From Arthrobacter sp. FW305-BF8 (GTDB lineage Bacteria; Actinomycetota; Actinomycetes; Actinomycetales; Micrococcaceae), in NCBI RefSeq assembly GCF_021789315.1, contig NZ_CP084561.1:1984001-2048000 (forward strand): 64,000 bases of DNA. Reading direction: 5' to 3'. Of the stretch, positions 41,831 through 48,079 are shown piece after piece. The position numbers and the translations under genes are program-made. Below the pieces are notes generated by a model. It made no database searches. It worked only from the letters and a program-made list of their open reading frames with translations, and was not told where the DNA came from. How positions within the stretch are numbered: the stretch's first letter is position 1; each line of letters starts with the position of its first letter.

Positions 41831-42148
41831 CCGCCCGGCCGAGAGATATCCCTGGCGGAGCGCCCACCGCTCAAACAGGACCGTGGCGAAGGGGAACACC
41901 GCCGAGAGGCCTGCCAGCAGCGCCACCCCGAAGGGCCAGCGCTGCAGGCGCCACAGGACAAGGGCCGCCAACCCGTACCCGATGAACAAGGCGCCGTGCA
42001 CCGGACCGGCAATCTCGACGCCGAGTTCGGTGGTCCCGGCAATCCACTTGAAGTACATGCCGGCAAGGAGCGCAGCCCAGCTAAAGGCTTCGGCCACCGC
42101 CAGCAGGCGGAAGGCGCGGATGACGGCGGACGCGGACGGGAATTTCAC
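41699..42148 (-). CDS. DUF3817 domain membrane protein
   Basis: A 149-residue protein with the DUF3817 pattern: IRAFRLLAVAEAFSWAALL (helix 1), MYFKWIAGTTELGVEIAGPV then GALFIGYGLAALVLW (helix 2), and WPFGVALLAGLSAVFPFATVLFERW (helix 3). Function is unknown. The GTG at 42148 is chosen because GGAG lies six bases upstream; a longer frame to 42280 would start inside the terminator of the DUF4191 gene. The C-terminal ~40 residues after FERWALRQGYL are not conserved in the family pattern I know and are antisense to the RDD gene. Confidence 0.8.
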   Translation of the reverse strand: MKFPSASAVIRAFRLLAVAEAFSWAALLAGMYFKWIAGTTELGVEIAGPVHGALFIGYGLAALVLWRLQRWPFGVALLAGLSAVFPFATVLFERWALRQGYLSAGRLPADEDGVQGLVMESALVGIEDDRRDHQAEQDGADQRGQRAGR

Positions 42149-42246
42149 AGGAGGCTCCGGCTTCTGTAGGTGCTGGGGTCTGGTTTGCTTTGATGTGCCG
42201 TTCACTTTGGTGTGAGGTTCAACCGGGACGGCCCGTTCAAACGAAA

Positions 42247-42289
42247 AACGCCCCGGGGCCGGCGCAGATGCGGCGGCCACCGGGGCGTT
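42247..42289 (-). terminator. Rho-independent terminator of the DUF4191 gene
   Basis: On the minus strand AACGCCCCGG pairs with CCGGGGCGTT over ten bases, extended inside by GGCCGCC-like pairing, and is followed by TTTTTCGTTT. It lies nine bases after the DUF4191 stop. Confidence 0.8.
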
Positions 42290-42297
42290 CAGGCGGA

Positions 42298-43050
42298 TCA
42301 GCGTCCGCGCTGGGGGCGGGCCTTGTAGGGGTCCACACCCTTGGGGATCGGAAGGCGGCCGCCCAGCGATGAGATGCGCTTGGACACGGCGCTGACCTCG
42401 GTCTTGGTGAGCTCGTTGTTGAGCTTGTTCATCTTTTTCGCCACCTGGCTGATGGGGACCTGTCCCTCGCCGCGCCCGGTTTCGATGACGTGGATAGTGA
42501 CGTTGGGAAGGATGCGGGCCAGCTTCTTCCGCTCGCCTTCGATCAGCGGGCGCACGCGGTGCGTGGGCCCTTCGGCGACGAGGACGACGCCGGGACGCCC
42601 GACGGCGCGGAAAACGGCGTCCTGGGTCCGCGGGTTCACAGCCACGGGCTGCTCCTCGGTGATCCAGCCGCGCTTCAGCGTGCTGAGGGCAGCGCCGGAT
42701 GCTCCCGGCTGGTTTTCGATCTGGGCGAAGGCAGCCCCCTCGGCGCGGCGGGAAAGAATGAACGTAGCCGCGAGGAAACCCAACGGGATGCCGATGATCA
42801 GGCCGGTAATCCAGTTATTCAGCAACAGGCCAACAACGAGGCTGACGGCCACGACGCCCAGGAACGCCAGCAGCATGAGCCACGGAACCATGGGGTCGTG
42901 GCGGCGGGTCATGTTGAAGACCTCGCGGATTTGCTTGAGCCGGCTGGGCTTCTTTTCCTTCACGGCCTTGGGCTTGCGCCCAAAGAGTCCGCGCTTGGAG
43001 CCATCAGCGGCCGCAGGAGTGTTGTTGCTGGAGTCAGGGGATTTCGCCAT
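42298..43050 (-). CDS. DUF4191 domain membrane protein
   Basis: A 250-residue protein: basic Ser/Lys-rich N-terminus, RLKQIREVFNMTRRHDPMVP, two transmembrane helices at about 56-72 and 79-98, then a soluble domain with RRAEGAAFAQIENQPGASGA and RPGVVLVAEGPTHRVRPLI. DUF4191 proteins are restricted to actinobacteria and usually sit beside lipA, as here; the function is unknown. The ATG at 43050 has TAGAAT nine bases upstream, suggesting its own near-leaderless promoter, and a hairpin separates it from lipA. Confidence 0.88.
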   Translation of the reverse strand: MAKSPDSSNNTPAAADGSKRGLFGRKPKAVKEKKPSRLKQIREVFNMTRRHDPMVPWLMLLAFLGVVAVSLVVGLLLNNWITGLIIGIPLGFLAATFILSRRAEGAAFAQIENQPGASGAALSTLKRGWITEEQPVAVNPRTQDAVFRAVGRPGVVLVAEGPTHRVRPLIEGERKKLARILPNVTIHVIETGRGEGQVPISQVAKKMNKLNNELTKTEVSAVSKRISSLGGRLPIPKGVDPYKARPQRGR

Positions 43051-43081
43051 AGTGCCTTAATTCTACGTGATCCACGACAAA

Positions 43082-43114
43082 GGGCCGGACGCCGAAAAGT
43101 TCCGGCATCCGGCC
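43082..43114 (-). terminator. Hairpin between lipA and the DUF4191 gene
   Basis: GGGCCGGA and TCCGGCCC (outer 8 bases) with inner GCCG/CGGC form a stem with loop AAAAGTT. It lies about 25 bases after the lipA stop and upstream of the DUF4191 promoter candidate. Confidence 0.6.
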
Positions 43115-43138
43115 CCTGACCGTGGGATTTGCCTGCTG

Positions 43139-44158
43139 CTACTGGTGTGCCGCGAGCAGGGAGCTGGCTTCCTGGCGGGTGGTTCCGGAGTCCTGGATGC
43201 CGTCGGCGATGTGGGCGAGTTCGGCGGGGATGTCCCGGCCCTTTTTGCGCATGGCGGTGGCCCAGAGCCGGCCGGCACGGTAGGAGGAGCGGACCAGGGG
43301 CCCGGACATGACGCCAAGGAAGCCGATCTCCTCGGCTTCGTGCTGGAGGTCCACGAATTCCTGGGGCTTGACCCAGCGGTCCACGGGGAGGTGGCGTTCG
43401 GAGGGGCGCAGGTACTGGGTGATGGTGATCAGGTCGCAGCCTGCCTGGTGCAGGTCGCGGAGCGCCTCGGAGATTTCTTCGCGGGTTTCGCCCATGCCCA
43501 GGATCAGGTTGGACTTGGTGACCATGCCCAGGTTCCGGCCCTGGGTGATGACGTCCAAGGAGCGTTCGTAGCGGAACGCGGGCCGGATCCGCTTGAAGAT
43601 CCGCGGCACGGTCTCGACGTTGTGCGCGAACACCTCGGGCTTGGAGTCGCAGATCGCCGCGATGTGCTCGGGTTTGCCGGAGAAGTCCGGGATGAGCAGT
43701 TCGACGCCGGTGCTGGGGTTCAGTTCGTGGATCTTGCGGACGGTTTCGGCGTAGAGCCAGACGCCTTCGTCCTCGAGGTCGTCACGGGCCACGCCGGTGA
43801 CGGTCGCGTAACGCAGCTGCATCGACTGGACGGAGCGGGCCACCTTGGTGGGTTCGAACCGATCCACGGGGGAGGGTTTGCCGGTGTCGATCTGGCAGAA
43901 GTCGCAGCGGCGGGTGCATTCGGAGCCGCCGATCAGGAAGGTGGCTTCCTTGTCTTCCCAGCATTCGAAGATGTTGGGGCAGCCGGCCTCTTCGCAGACG
44001 GTGTGCAGGCCTTCCTTCTTGACCAGGTTCTTGAGCTGGACGAATTCCGGGCCCATCTGGACCTTGGCCTTGATCCAGTCCGGTTTGCGTTCCACCGGGG
44101 TGGCCGCATTGCGCTGCTCGATCCGCAGCATTTTCCGGCCTTCTGGTGCCAGTGTCAC
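43139..44158 (-). CDS. lipA: Lipoyl synthase
   Basis: A 339-residue radical-SAM enzyme that inserts two sulfur atoms into octanoyl groups on E2 and GcvH proteins. Both clusters are visible: the auxiliary cluster Cys55, Cys60, Cys66 (CEEAGCPNIFEC) and the radical-SAM CX3CX2C at Cys81, Cys85, Cys88 (CTRRCDFC). The late MSGPLVRSSYRAG holds the serine ligand of the auxiliary cluster. The GTG start at 44158 overlaps the lipB stop by four bases, so lipB and lipA are coupled. The E2 protein of this window is a predicted substrate. Confidence 0.96.
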   Translation of the reverse strand: MTLAPEGRKMLRIEQRNAATPVERKPDWIKAKVQMGPEFVQLKNLVKKEGLHTVCEEAGCPNIFECWEDKEATFLIGGSECTRRCDFCQIDTGKPSPVDRFEPTKVARSVQSMQLRYATVTGVARDDLEDEGVWLYAETVRKIHELNPSTGVELLIPDFSGKPEHIAAICDSKPEVFAHNVETVPRIFKRIRPAFRYERSLDVITQGRNLGMVTKSNLILGMGETREEISEALRDLHQAGCDLITITQYLRPSERHLPVDRWVKPQEFVDLQHEAEEIGFLGVMSGPLVRSSYRAGRLWATAMRKKGRDIPAELAHIADGIQDSGTTRQEASSLLAAHQ

Positions 44159-44823
44159 AGGAGTGCTCCTTCGGGGGTTGCAACTAGGGCGTCTTCATTG
44201 TTGCGCAGTTCCTCGGTGATCCGCGAAACGAGATCGGCGGGAGATATGTCGCGGCCCGTTTCCTGGGCGATGGTGGTCACGCCGGCATCGGTGATTCCGC
44301 AGGCGATGATCTGGCCGTAGGGAGCGAGGTCGTTGTTGCAGTTGATGGCGAAGCCGTGCATGGTCACGCCCTGGCTGACCCGGATGCCGATCGCGGCGAT
44401 CTTGCGGGCAGGACCCTTGGCATCCTCCTCGATCCAGACACCGGCGCGCCCCTTGATCCGGACTGCCGTGATGCCGTAGTCCGCGAGCACGGTGATGATC
44501 ACGGCTTCCAGACGTTCCACGTAGTCGCGGATGCCGGCCTTGTTCTTCAGCTTGATAATCGGGTATCCGATGAGCTGGCCCGGCCCATGCCAGGTGAGCT
44601 TGCCGCCGCGGTCCACCGGAACGACGGGGGTGCCGTCGAAGGGCCGCTCGTGATCCTCGGTCAGCTTTCCGGCCGTGTAGACGGCGGCGTGTTCCAGGAG
44701 GAGTACCGTGCTGGGGGCCTTGCCGGCCAGGACATTTTCATGGATTTCGCGCTGGAGGTCCCAGGCGTGGCTGTAATCGACGAAATCCGGGGCAAGACCG
44801 AGCTTTGTGAACTCAAGAGTCAT
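44155..44823 (-). CDS. lipB: Octanoyl-ACP:protein octanoyltransferase
   Basis: A 222-residue transferase that moves octanoate from acyl carrier protein to lipoyl domains, the step before LipA. Motifs are GGKLTWHGPGQLIGYPI, RKIAAIGIRVSQGVTMHGFA with the catalytic lysine, and the catalytic cysteine in IIACGI. The ATG at 44823 is supported by TAAGCT seven bases upstream; a longer frame to 45087 overlaps the repeat-rich 5' end of the divergent kinase gene and is rejected. It forms an operon with lipA. Confidence 0.94.
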   Translation of the reverse strand: MTLEFTKLGLAPDFVDYSHAWDLQREIHENVLAGKAPSTVLLLEHAAVYTAGKLTEDHERPFDGTPVVPVDRGGKLTWHGPGQLIGYPIIKLKNKAGIRDYVERLEAVIITVLADYGITAVRIKGRAGVWIEEDAKGPARKIAAIGIRVSQGVTMHGFAINCNNDLAPYGQIIACGITDAGVTTIAQETGRDISPADLVSRITEELRNNEDALVATPEGALL

Positions 44824-44830
44824 GCGTTCC

Positions 44831-44836
44831 AGCTTA
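44831..44836 (-). promoter_or_regulatory. -10 element of a leaderless lipB mRNA
   Basis: On the minus strand TAAGCT ends seven bases before the lipB ATG (44823). A GGAA within the seven bases could be a weak ribosome site instead. Confidence 0.45.
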
Positions 44837-44937
44837 GACCTCAGGCGGTGTCCTGCCCGAGAGTGTGCCCAAGCTCTCATGCCTCCCCGGTCACATTCCG
44901 CGCCGTTCCTGCAGACGGCCAAGCGCCCTGGCCTGCC

Positions 44938-44946
44938 TGTGGATAA
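44938..44946 (-). promoter_or_regulatory. Lone DnaA-box match (TTATCCACA)
   Basis: The minus strand reads TTATCCACA, a perfect match to the classical DnaA box, in the 162-base divergent region between lipB and the kinase gene. Single boxes can serve in DnaA-dependent gene regulation; no origin features surround it. Confidence 0.35.
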
Positions 44947-44985
44947 CTTCTGCAGAAATTGCAGCTTTCCGGTATTCCTTAAGCC

Positions 44986-47091
44986 ATGGACCAGCACAGC
45001 TTGGAAAACCACAGCTTGGAAAACCACAGCCTGGAAAACCACAGCCTGGAAAGTCACAGCCTGCAGGACCCGAACCTGGAAAACCACAACGGGAACATGC
45101 GCGGCCCCGGGGGAGCGGCACCTGCCGTCGAGGGCTACTCCGTATGCCGCTGGCTGGGCCGTGGCGGCAGTGCTGAAGTGTGGCTGGTTTCGCAGGACGC
45201 CACTGGCGTGAAGCTTGCGCTGAAGTGCTTCGGCCGGCCGTCAGGCAGTGTTGAATCCGGTGCTGTCGCAGCAGGCACTCTTGAATCCGGCGCTGTTGAA
45301 TCCGCCGCTGCTGGATCCGGCGCTGCTGACTCACGGCCTGCTCTGACGCGGGAGGAGGATGTCCGCCGGGAACTCGTGGTCATGTCCGTGCTTGACCACG
45401 AGCACCTGGTCAAGGCCTATGGCGTGGTCACGGTTGATGAACCCGGCAGAACTGATCAACCCGGCCGGACGGATGAACCCGGAGAGAGCGGTTTCGGCCT
45501 GCTGATGGACTACGCGGCCGGTGGCTCGCTCCAGCAGCTGGTCACGGCGAGGGGCACCCTGAGTGTGGGCGAGACGGTGACCGTCCTGACGCCGATCGCG
45601 CAGGTCTTGGGTTATCTGCACGGAAAGGGCTTCACGCATTCGGACGTCGCACCCGGCAATGTACTCTTCACCGCTCATGGAAAGCCTCTCCTGGCAGACC
45701 TCGGGGTGGCCCGGATGGTGGGGGACTCATCTGGCGTCCCGGATCGGCGCACCGACGGCTTTGCTGATCCGGCACCGGTGGACGCGGTCCGGGCCGGGCT
45801 GCAGCCGGAGCGCGACGTCTATGCAGCCGCTGCTCTGGGCTGGTACTGCCTGACCGGACAGCCGCCTCCGCCATCCGCGGCCAGACCACCCCTCTCCCTG
45901 CTTCTTCCCGACGTGCCGGCCGAGCTGGCAGCGGCACTTGAAGCGGGGCTCAGCGATGACCGGCGGCAACGCCCGGCGGCCGCCGACCTTGCCACGGCTG
46001 TGTACCGCAGCGCAGCGGCGGCACCTGTGGACCTGTCCCGCTCAGTGCATGGCACCGTCCTGCCCGAGTTGCTGACACGCAGGCCTGTCCCCCCATCCGG
46101 TGGACGGTTGAGGAAGCGCCTGCTCGCTTGGCGAAGGCGGTTGAAGACCGCAGGATGGGGGAGAGCCATGGGCCGGCTGTCACCGCGTGGGGCGCCCGCG
46201 GGAACGGTCCAGGCCCTCTCGCTCCCGCACGCGGCTGCCAGGCATGCCGGAGCCGGGAATGCTGTCAGGCACGCGGCTGCCAGGCATGCCGGAGCCGGGA
46301 ATGCTGTCAGGCACGCGGCTGCCAGGCATGCCGGAGCCGGGAATGCTGTCAGGCACGCGCCTGTCAGGCATGCCGGAGTCAGGAATGGTGTCAGGCGCGG
46401 GGCCCTCCGGCAAGCTGCTGCCAGCCACGCGGCCGGCAGGCACAGGACAGCCACGCACGGCAGCCGCCGCCTGGCAGTAGCTGGCAGCGTGCTCGCTGCG
46501 GCATTGCTTGCCGGCGCCGGCCTTCTGGGGCGGCCCGGAGCGGCGCAGGAGTCGGGCCCGGTGGCGCAGGAGTCGGTGCGGGAAGCGGGCCTCCCGGCGT
46601 CCGGTTCCGGATCCCCGCAGGGTGCCGGCCTGCTGGGTGATGTCCTGCCCGGTGATGTCCTTCCTGAAGATGGCCTGCCGGATGATGTCCGGCGGCGGCT
46701 CGCGGCGAAGGATCCGGCCGAAGCGGTGCTCGGCCTGGCGCAGCTGCGTTCCCTGGCTCTGCGGGAGGGCAGGCTGCACTTGCTCGATGACGTGAACGCC
46801 CCGAACACCCCGGCGCAGGCTGCCGACAGACGGATCCGCGCCGGGCTGCAGGAAAACGGAACAGTGCTGGCCGGGTTCACCACGAGCGTGTCCGGGGCGC
46901 GCCGCCTGCCCGAAAGCACGCCTGCCCGGGCGGTGGTGGCGGTGACGTCGTCCACCTCGGCCTACGAGGAGCGATCCGCTGGAGGCACTGTCGTGGCCAC
47001 CGGAGCACGGCAGCGGGACATGAGGCTGCGGCTGGTCCTTGTCCCGGTGGAGGGGTGCTGGCGCATCGCGGACATCCTGCCGGCGGACTGA
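44986..47091 (+). CDS. Repeat-rich Ser/Thr protein kinase-like receptor
   Basis: A 701-residue protein: kinase domain (about 50-345), Arg-rich juxtamembrane stretch, 14-residue repeats (415-470), one transmembrane helix (496-514) and a ~185-residue outer region ending in a conserved-looking domain (AVLGLAQLRSLALREGRLH to WRIADILPAD). Glycine loop LGRGGSAEVW (57-66), Lys80, Asp238 of DLG and catalytic-loop HSDVAPGN (218-225) are present. The lysine normally two residues after the catalytic Asp is Ala222, so activity may be altered. Short repeats also occur at 4-22 (HSLEN), 88-115 (ESGAV-like, between the ATP-lysine and helix C) and 151-166 (DEPGRT-like). ATG at 44986 is divergent from lipB. 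It probably senses a cell-envelope signal (inference). Confidence 0.85.
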   Translation: MDQHSLENHSLENHSLENHSLESHSLQDPNLENHNGNMRGPGGAAPAVEGYSVCRWLGRGGSAEVWLVSQDATGVKLALKCFGRPSGSVESGAVAAGTLESGAVESAAAGSGAADSRPALTREEDVRRELVVMSVLDHEHLVKAYGVVTVDEPGRTDQPGRTDEPGESGFGLLMDYAAGGSLQQLVTARGTLSVGETVTVLTPIAQVLGYLHGKGFTHSDVAPGNVLFTAHGKPLLADLGVARMVGDSSGVPDRRTDGFADPAPVDAVRAGLQPERDVYAAAALGWYCLTGQPPPPSAARPPLSLLLPDVPAELAAALEAGLSDDRRQRPAAADLATAVYRSAAAAPVDLSRSVHGTVLPELLTRRPVPPSGGRLRKRLLAWRRRLKTAGWGRAMGRLSPRGAPAGTVQALSLPHAAARHAGAGNAVRHAAARHAGAGNAVRHAAARHAGAGNAVRHAPVRHAGVRNGVRRGALRQAAASHAAGRHRTATHGSRRLAVAGSVLAAALLAGAGLLGRPGAAQESGPVAQESVREAGLPASGSGSPQGAGLLGDVLPGDVLPEDGLPDDVRRRLAAKDPAEAVLGLAQLRSLALREGRLHLLDDVNAPNTPAQAADRRIRAGLQENGTVLAGFTTSVSGARRLPESTPARAVVAVTSSTSAYEERSAGGTVVATGARQRDMRLRLVLVPVEGCWRIADILPAD
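44995..45060 (+). repeat. 15-base tandem repeat (HSLEN units) at the kinase N-terminus
   Basis: Units of CACAGC(T/C)TGGAAAAC are repeated four to five times, encoding HSLEN, HSLEN, HSLEN, HSLES, HSLQD. Unit length is a multiple of three. Confidence 0.8.
46228..46395 (+). repeat. 42-base tandem repeat in the kinase linker
   Basis: Three identical 42-base copies begin at 46228, 46270 and 46312, and a diverged fourth at 46354. Each encodes HAAARHAGAGNAVR (fourth HAPVRHAGVRNGVR). The repeat keeps all frames open, which produces long spurious frames on both strands. Confidence 0.9.
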
Positions 47092-47112
47092 ATCACCAAC
47101 TGAACCGGACAG

Positions 47113-48006
47113 CTAGTCTTCGCTGGCCACCCACCCGGCGGCCAGCGCCACCGACGGATGGTCCCACGTGAACCCGCTGTCCCGGAGCAGTGTCGGCTCG
47201 ATCCGCTGGCTCGCGAGCAGGAGTTCGCGGGCCAGTTTGCCCATGACGAGGCGCAGCACAGGAGCCGGCGCGCGCAGCAGCGCAGGTCGGTGAAGCGCCT
47301 TTGCGAGCCCGGCCACGAGGGTGTTCACGTCGGCGGCTTCCGGTGCCGCAACGTTCACGGGGCCCGAATTCCCGGATGTAAGGAGGAACCCGAACGCTGA
47401 GGTGAGGTCGGGGAGGGTGATCCAGGGCCAGTACTGCCGGCCGTTGCCCAGCGGACCGCCAATGCCTGCCCGCAGCAGGGGCAGCAGGCGTCCCATGGCA
47501 CCTCCTGACCTGCTCAGCACCACTGCGGTCCGCGGGGTCACAACCCGGACCCCGGACGGGGCCTCGTGGGCTGCCGTTTCCCACTCAACGCAGATGCGCG
47601 CCATGATGCCCTGCCCGGCGGGGGAGTTCTCCGTCAGCAGGGAGTGCCCGGCGTCGCCGTAGTAGCCCGCGCCGGACTGGCTGATGAAGGTTCGGGGTGG
47701 CGAGTCGAGGCGGCGCATCGCTGAGGTAAGAGTCCGGGTGGGGTCGAGGCGCGACCGGAACAGCTCATCGATCCGATGCGGTGTCCACGGCCGGGCGCCG
47801 ATGTTCGCGCCGGAAAGATTGATGACGGCGTCGGCTCCCTCAAGGGAGGCCGGGTCGAGGGTTCCCGTGGCGGGATCCCAGCGGATTTCCGACGGGGACG
47901 ACGGCGGCCGCCTCACCAGCCGGACGACGTCGTGCCCGCCGGAGGTGAGGCGGGAGGAGAGTGCGGTTCCGATGAGCCCTGAGGCGCCGGCCATGACGAT
48001 GCGCAT
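47113..48006 (-). CDS. TIGR01777-family NAD(P)-dependent epimerase/oxidoreductase
   Basis: A 297-residue short-chain dehydrogenase/epimerase-type protein: MRIVMAGASGLIGTALSSRL with the nucleotide-binding GASGLIG, WDPATGTLDPASLEGADAVI then NLSGANIGARPWT, SQSGAGYYGD, and a C-terminal DUF1731-like domain (LLRAPAPVLRLVMGKLAREL). These match the TIGR01777 (YfcH/SulA-like) family, whose physiological substrate is unknown. I start at ATG 48006, just before the nucleotide-binding motif; an upstream in-frame codon would add eight residues. It is convergent with the kinase gene (21 bases) and divergent from the tricorn gene. Confidence 0.88.
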   Translation of the reverse strand: MRIVMAGASGLIGTALSSRLTSGGHDVVRLVRRPPSSPSEIRWDPATGTLDPASLEGADAVINLSGANIGARPWTPHRIDELFRSRLDPTRTLTSAMRRLDSPPRTFISQSGAGYYGDAGHSLLTENSPAGQGIMARICVEWETAAHEAPSGVRVVTPRTAVVLSRSGGAMGRLLPLLRAGIGGPLGNGRQYWPWITLPDLTSAFGFLLTSGNSGPVNVAAPEAADVNTLVAGLAKALHRPALLRAPAPVLRLVMGKLARELLLASQRIEPTLLRDSGFTWDHPSVALAAGWVASED

Positions 48007-48067
48007 GATCCATCTCACCATGCCCGGCACGGCAAGGCACCTCCCCGCTGGCTCATGTCACGTTGAC

Positions 48068-48073
48068 TATGAT
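48068..48073 (+). promoter_or_regulatory. -10 element of a leaderless tricorn-protease mRNA
   Basis: TATGAT lies six bases before the ATG at 48080, with no ribosome site. Identical in hexamer and spacing to the map promoter. Confidence 0.6.
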
Positions 48074-48079
48074 CGAACG

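Noticed and set aside
44824..45087. 88-codon N-terminal extension of lipB
   Set aside because: It consists of the antisense of the HSLEN repeats (VFQAVVFQAV pattern) and has no conservation; the ATG at 44823 begins the family sequence.
46228..46395. CRISPR-like array
   Set aside because: The 42-base units are directly adjacent with no spacers and are in frame with a gene; no cas genes are present.
46180..46779. Long repeat-containing frames on both strands within the kinase linker
   Set aside because: The 42-base repeat keeps every frame open. Only the + frame continues the kinase domain into the membrane helix.
47684..48079. 132-codon N-terminal extension of the tricorn protease
   Set aside because: It is antisense to the conserved epimerase gene, and a -10 element sits six bases before the ATG at 48080.
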